A DNA stretch of 20,527 bases from Chara braunii (Eukaryota > Streptophyta > Charophyceae > Charales > Characeae). This document shows, one piece after another, positions 17,126 to 20,527 of the stretch. A program made the position numbers and the translations under genes. Each line of letters begins with the position of its first letter. Positions within the stretch are counted from its first letter, which is position 1. The notes under the pieces are model-generated. The model had not been told where the DNA came from. It saw nothing but the letters and a program-made list of their open reading frames with translations, and did not search any database. The stretch lies in the NCBI GenBank assembly GCA_003427395.1, contig BFEA01000203.1:640159-660685 (forward strand), given 5' to 3'.

Positions 17126-19190
17126 GTGCGCAGGCGCAAGGAAGCTGAGCATGTGCATGTAGCTCTTGTAAAGCCTCTCCATGTGCCTTCTATTTTTGCT
17201 GCATTTTCTAGCTCCGAAAGTAATTCTACTTCTACTACCTCTACTTATGTTCCATCTACTTCTACTGTAAAAAATCAGTCTACTTCTTATCCTAGTACTT
17301 CGAATCCGATTGTAATTGTTGTAAATTCTCAATTTGATTTTCTCTCTCCTGATGAGGATGATCCTCCACCGAAAGTCCCAACAAACATTCGCCGTCTATT
17401 AGATTGATTTCCTGAAGTCCTGGCTGAACCTCGTGGAGTTACCGAGCGTCCGGTCAAACACAAAATCGAGATAATAGAAGGGAGTGTTCCTCCAAAGGGT
17501 TGTGTCTATTGCATGGGACAAGGCGAGTTGGAGGAGTTGAGGAGACAAATCGATGACATGATCAATCGTGGATGGATTAGGCCTAGTGAGTCTAAGTTCG
17601 GTGCACCTGTCTTGTTTGTGCCGAAGAAAAGAGGCCAACTCCGGATGTGTATTAACTATCGTGGCCTCAATCGGATCACCAGAAAGAATGTTTATTCTTT
17701 GCCTCACATAGATGATCTGCTAGATGCGGCAGGTGGATGCAAAGTCTTCTCCAAGATCGACCTCAAATCTAGCTACCTCCAGATTGAAGTTTATCCGAGC
17801 GACCAGCAAAAAACTGCATTCAAAATACGCGATGGGCTGCACGAATTCATCGTTATGCCCTTCGGTCTTACGAATGCACCAACCACGTTTCAATGCCTCA
17901 TGGACAAGGTCATCCGCCATCAGCTTAACAGGTTTGTTGTTGTATACCTCGACGACATCCTGATTTTCAGCAAGTCCATGGAAGAGCACGTCAAGCACCT
18001 TGAGGAAGTTTTACAGGGCCTCAAGGAGGCACAACTGCACCTCAACTTAGATAAATCTGAGTTTGGAAGGGACAACGTCATCTATCTTGGGCACCGGTTG
18101 TCTGCAAACGGCCTTGAGCCGGAGGGAACCAAGGTTGAGGTCATACGAAAGTGGCCTCAACTGACGAATGTACGCGAACTGCGTTCTTTTCTTGGTTTGG
18201 CTTCGTATTACCGAAAGTTTATACCCAAATTTTCTGTCATTGCTCACCCACTCTCGAGACTAATAAGCAAGAATGTTGCCTATGCATGGTGTGAGAAATG
18301 TGAGACTGCGTTCCAAACGTTGAAAGAGGCTTTGGTAAGTCATCCTGTGCTCCGCATTGCGGATCCCAACCTCACGTTCGTAGTCACTACGAACGCAAGC
18401 CAGTATGGGATTGGTGTAGTGCTGCAACAAGATGATGGCGATGACATGCGTCAGCTCGAATATTACAGCAAACGCATGCCCAACCACAAGGTAGCTACCT
18501 CCACATACATGTGTGAGCTCTATGCTTTGCGAGAAGCGCTCACACACTGGAAGCACTACCTCTTGGGTCGTCACTTCAAGGTCTACTCAGATCATCAGAC
18601 CTTCCAGTGGATTAAAATGCAAACTGATCTCTTTCCGACACTGACCCGCTGGTTGCATGACATTGATGTCTACAACTTTGAACTGAAGCATAAGAAAGGT
18701 CGTTATAGTCGTGTTGCTGATGCTTTGTCGCGTCATCCTGAGTTTTTGACTTGCCTTGTGAGCTCGTATGACCTCGGAAGGAAACTGAAGGAGGATATGG
18801 TCGAACACACTGCCAAGGATCCGGACCTTAATCCCATCCTTGAGCAGCTCAAGGCTGACCCCAACAGTCAGCCTGATTTTCACGAGTGTGAGGGTCTTGT
18901 GTTCCGCCGGTATGGGAAATTCGATCGTTTGTGTGTACCCAGCCATGCGCCTCTTCGGACTCATTTCTTGGATTTGGCACATGGTCGGAGTGGACACTTC
19001 GGCTTTGAGAAGACTTATGGAAGTCTTTTGCAGCAGTATGATTGGCCGGGAATGAAGGGATCTGCTCAGAAATTTATTTATGAATGTCAAGTTTGTCAAA
19101 GAACCAAGATCTATAGGCATAAGCCTTATGGCCTGCTGAAACCCCTCCCAATCCCTAATGGGTCCGGTGAGTCGGTCTCTATCGATTTCC

Positions 19191-19192
<2 letters not shown>
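17126..19192 (+). pseudogene. pol: gypsy reverse transcriptase, RNase H and 5' part of integrase
   Basis: This is the replication enzyme of the element. A Ser/Thr-rich linker runs to TGA (17405-17407), found within RRLLD*FPEVL, where an Arg codon CGA is the likely ancestor. From ATG 17513 the frame is open. The reverse transcriptase has KIDLKSSY (D83) and VVVYLDDIL (YLDD, 145-148). RNase H keeps E335, D360 and D403 (VADALSR), but its first Asp is Asn (TTNAS, N294, codon 18392-18394).

Integrase has the H-x4-H (490-495) and C-x2-C (525-528) zinc finger and the first core Asp at SIDF. There a poly(A) retroelement inserted in reverse cuts the gene, and the frame runs into polyphenylalanine. The integrase core, and therefore integration, is lost. 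Confidence 0.95.
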
Positions 19193-19243
<51 letters not shown>

Positions 19244-19543
19244 GGGGGGGGGGGGGGGGACAAATGCTCCAATCTATTCGTGGGGAGCAGCACGTGCTGG
19301 GAACGGGTGTAGGGCCAAACCCCAGTAGACTTTCGAGCCTTAGTCGACCCCACTGCGGGTCCCAGTTGGCTCGGCCCGCCCACACTCATGCTCATGGCGC
19401 GGGCCATTCGTCCAAGGGTCACCCCCACCTAGTGCTTTGAGATGGATGGGGGTGGGCCATCGCGCGAGAGAGCTTTGACATTGGGGATGTAACTCAACGC
19501 TCACGCCGGGTGGTAGTCTCGCTGGTCGTTTCCGCAACGCTGA
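19193..19543 (-). mobile_element. Poly(A) retroelement inserted in gypsy integrase (3' end)
   Basis: The insertion is in minus orientation. On the plus strand T50 (19193-19242) is the tail, followed by G17 (19243-19259), then GACAAA, then the shared hairpin. Beyond it, GCA-CAC-TGCTGGGAA-CGGG matches the LINE 3' UTR next to its hairpin, and similarity then stops. The body contains a perfect 12-bp palindrome, CAGCACGTGCTG (19288-19299). I set the right edge at a T-rich stretch near 19543 only as a guess. On the minus strand AATAAAGAATAAAAAA sits there and may be a second A-rich tail. No target duplication was found, so the element may continue further. It is either a 5'-truncated LINE relative or a SINE-like partner. 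Confidence 0.7.
19266..19288 (-). repeat. Conserved 3' stem-loop, copy in the integrase insertion
   Basis: Arms GCTCC (19266-19270) and GGAGC (19284-19288) enclose a loop whose sense strand contains GAATAGATT. It is the third occurrence of this hairpin in the window. Confidence 0.65.
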
Positions 19544-20345
19544 TTTTTTTTTATTCTTTATTGTGTTCTCAAGCAATTGCTCCTTCCAATACGCAGGCGT
19601 CCAGGGGTTCTTTGAGCGTTTCTCTTCTCTTGTGCGTAGGCTAAGTGTCATCCTTAGGCCACGCACCATTTCCCTAAGCATTTTGGCTATATGGCGTCAT
19701 CGGAGTGCGGCGGGGCCGTCCTCCCCCTCGCCTCTACGCATCCATCGGATCTCACAATTTGCTTCCCACCTTATTGAAGTAGGCCCCTTAGTTTTTTCGG
19801 GGTCCTCATATGCATGCACACACAACATCACATTTTCCTTGGTACGATTGCACTCTCAATCACACTTCCAAGTCTCAAGTGCAAAACTCGTTTTCATGAA
19901 TTGGCTCTATGTCAAGGGTCCCATAGCCCTTTGTCTCTCTTCCCTTTCCCTCTTGATGCCCAGTTCCTCTCGCCCTTATCCCGCTCAAGGCATTTCTAGC
20001 CATTACTCACCTGCACAATCCCACACAAGCAAGGAGATCCATACAATTTCCCCCGTTGGGGGTGAACACATAGCCCTTCTCACATGCCTATTCTTTCCAT
20101 GCCCTTTTGTTGTGCTTTGTTCCCTTCTTGTTGCTCAATCAGCCCATCCTCTTCTCATAGTCATGCAGTCGGGGAAATGGTCGAGTCAAACTGACCTCAC
20201 TTTCAACTTATGCTTTCTTTCAGATTCCGCCTCTCCCACTTCCTTTTTTGGACGTCCTCTCTCTTGCCTTCTTGGTGGCACAAGGGTCCGGCTACCCCCC
20301 CCTTGTCCTCTTTCTCCACCAAGTGAGGTCTGATTTCGTTCTCCG
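19544..20345. other. Unassigned sequence beyond the integrase insertion
   Basis: I recognise no domain here. A plus-strand open frame of 256 codons (19563-20333) begins with GTG and is rich in Ser, Leu and Pro. Its first in-frame ATG is well inside, and the strand is pyrimidine-rich, which makes long stop-free frames more likely by chance. On the minus strand, KNPWTPAYWKEQLLE-like coding character appears near 19560-19620, but stops lie just upstream. It may be the body of the inserted element. Confidence 0.35.
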
Positions 20346-20370
20346 CTCGTGCCCTGGCAATGTTTTCCAA

Positions 20371-20527
20371 GTGAGGGGGGGAGAAGGGTTAGTCATATGC
20401 TAAGTGAGGGAAAGGGAGAGAGAGGGCCGGATGATGATGCGAGGGAGAGAGAGGGGAAGAGAGAGGGAGAGAGAAAAGGCAAGGGGGAAGAGGAGAGAGG
20501 GAGAAAGAGGGGGAGGGAGAGAGAAGG
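20371..20527. repeat. GA-rich low-complexity tract
   Basis: The plus strand is almost pure purine to the window end, with repeated GAGAGAG and GGGAGA strings. It looks like degenerate simple-sequence DNA. Confidence 0.85.

Larger units (their letters stand above)
12346..19192 (+). mobile_element. Ty3/gypsy LTR retrotransposon, decayed and interrupted
   Basis: In order: 5' LTR, primer-binding site, long leader, gag, protease, reverse transcriptase, RNase H, and the first part of integrase. This pol order defines Ty3/gypsy elements. The element is cut at 19192 by another retroelement, and the rest of integrase, the polypurine tract and the 3' LTR are not in the window. It sits in a T run, so a short T target duplication is likely but cannot be confirmed. 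At least four in-frame stops and two frame changes mean it cannot express its own proteins intact. Confidence 0.9.

Noticed and set aside
19412-19439. 5S rRNA-like string on the minus strand (AGCACTAGGTGGGGGTGACC)
   Set aside because: It resembles the 3' part of plant 5S rRNA, suggesting a 5S-derived SINE, but the preceding 70 bases do not align. Too weak to call.

Overview
The window looks like nuclear DNA of a eukaryote with a repeat-rich, plant-type genome. My best guess is a charophyte or other streptophyte alga. The signs are a Ty3/gypsy element whose primer-binding site is one base from the plant initiator-Met tRNA type, a plant-style LINE (DUF4283-like and zinc-knuckle ORF1, zf-RVT end on ORF2), and an intron-containing gene for an extracellular IPT/TIG-domain protein. 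The species is inference. There is no sign of prokaryotic operons, rRNA, tRNA genes or CRISPR.

Layout. 1-393: an A50 run, then the 3' end of a plus-strand retroelement with a poly(A) tail. 586-2042 (perhaps 2124): a minus-strand exon of an IPT/TIG-domain gene. 2128-2547: host sequence with no recognised gene. 2548-11862: one 9.3-kb LINE on the minus strand, with poly(A) tail, 3' UTR, intact 1,484-residue ORF2 (endonuclease, reverse transcriptase, zinc-binding end), a broken ORF1 of about 910 codons and a purine-rich 5' UTR. At its 5' end sits a 330-bp inverted extra piece of ORF1. The insertion is bracketed by an 11-bp direct repeat (2537-2547 and 11858-11868), so the sense body and the inverted piece probably arrived together. 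11869-12345: host flank ending in a T14 run.

12346-19192: a plus-strand Ty3/gypsy retrotransposon with a 1.4-kb 5' LTR, primer-binding site, 1.3-kb leader, gag with a CCHC knuckle, protease, reverse transcriptase, RNase H and the start of integrase. It is dead: in-frame stops, two frame changes, Asp to Asn at the first RNase H catalytic site, and an interrupted integrase. From 19193 it is split by another poly(A) retroelement in minus orientation (T50 then G17 on the plus strand), whose body fills an unknown part of 19260-20527. The window ends in GA-rich low-complexity DNA.

The most interesting signal is that three insertions (at 339-359, 2640-2661 and 19266-19288) carry the same 3'-terminal stem-loop, GCTCC / GGAGC around a loop containing AATAGA, shortly before the poly(A) tail, although their bodies look different. 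This suggests a LINE family with partner elements that share its 3' recognition hairpin.
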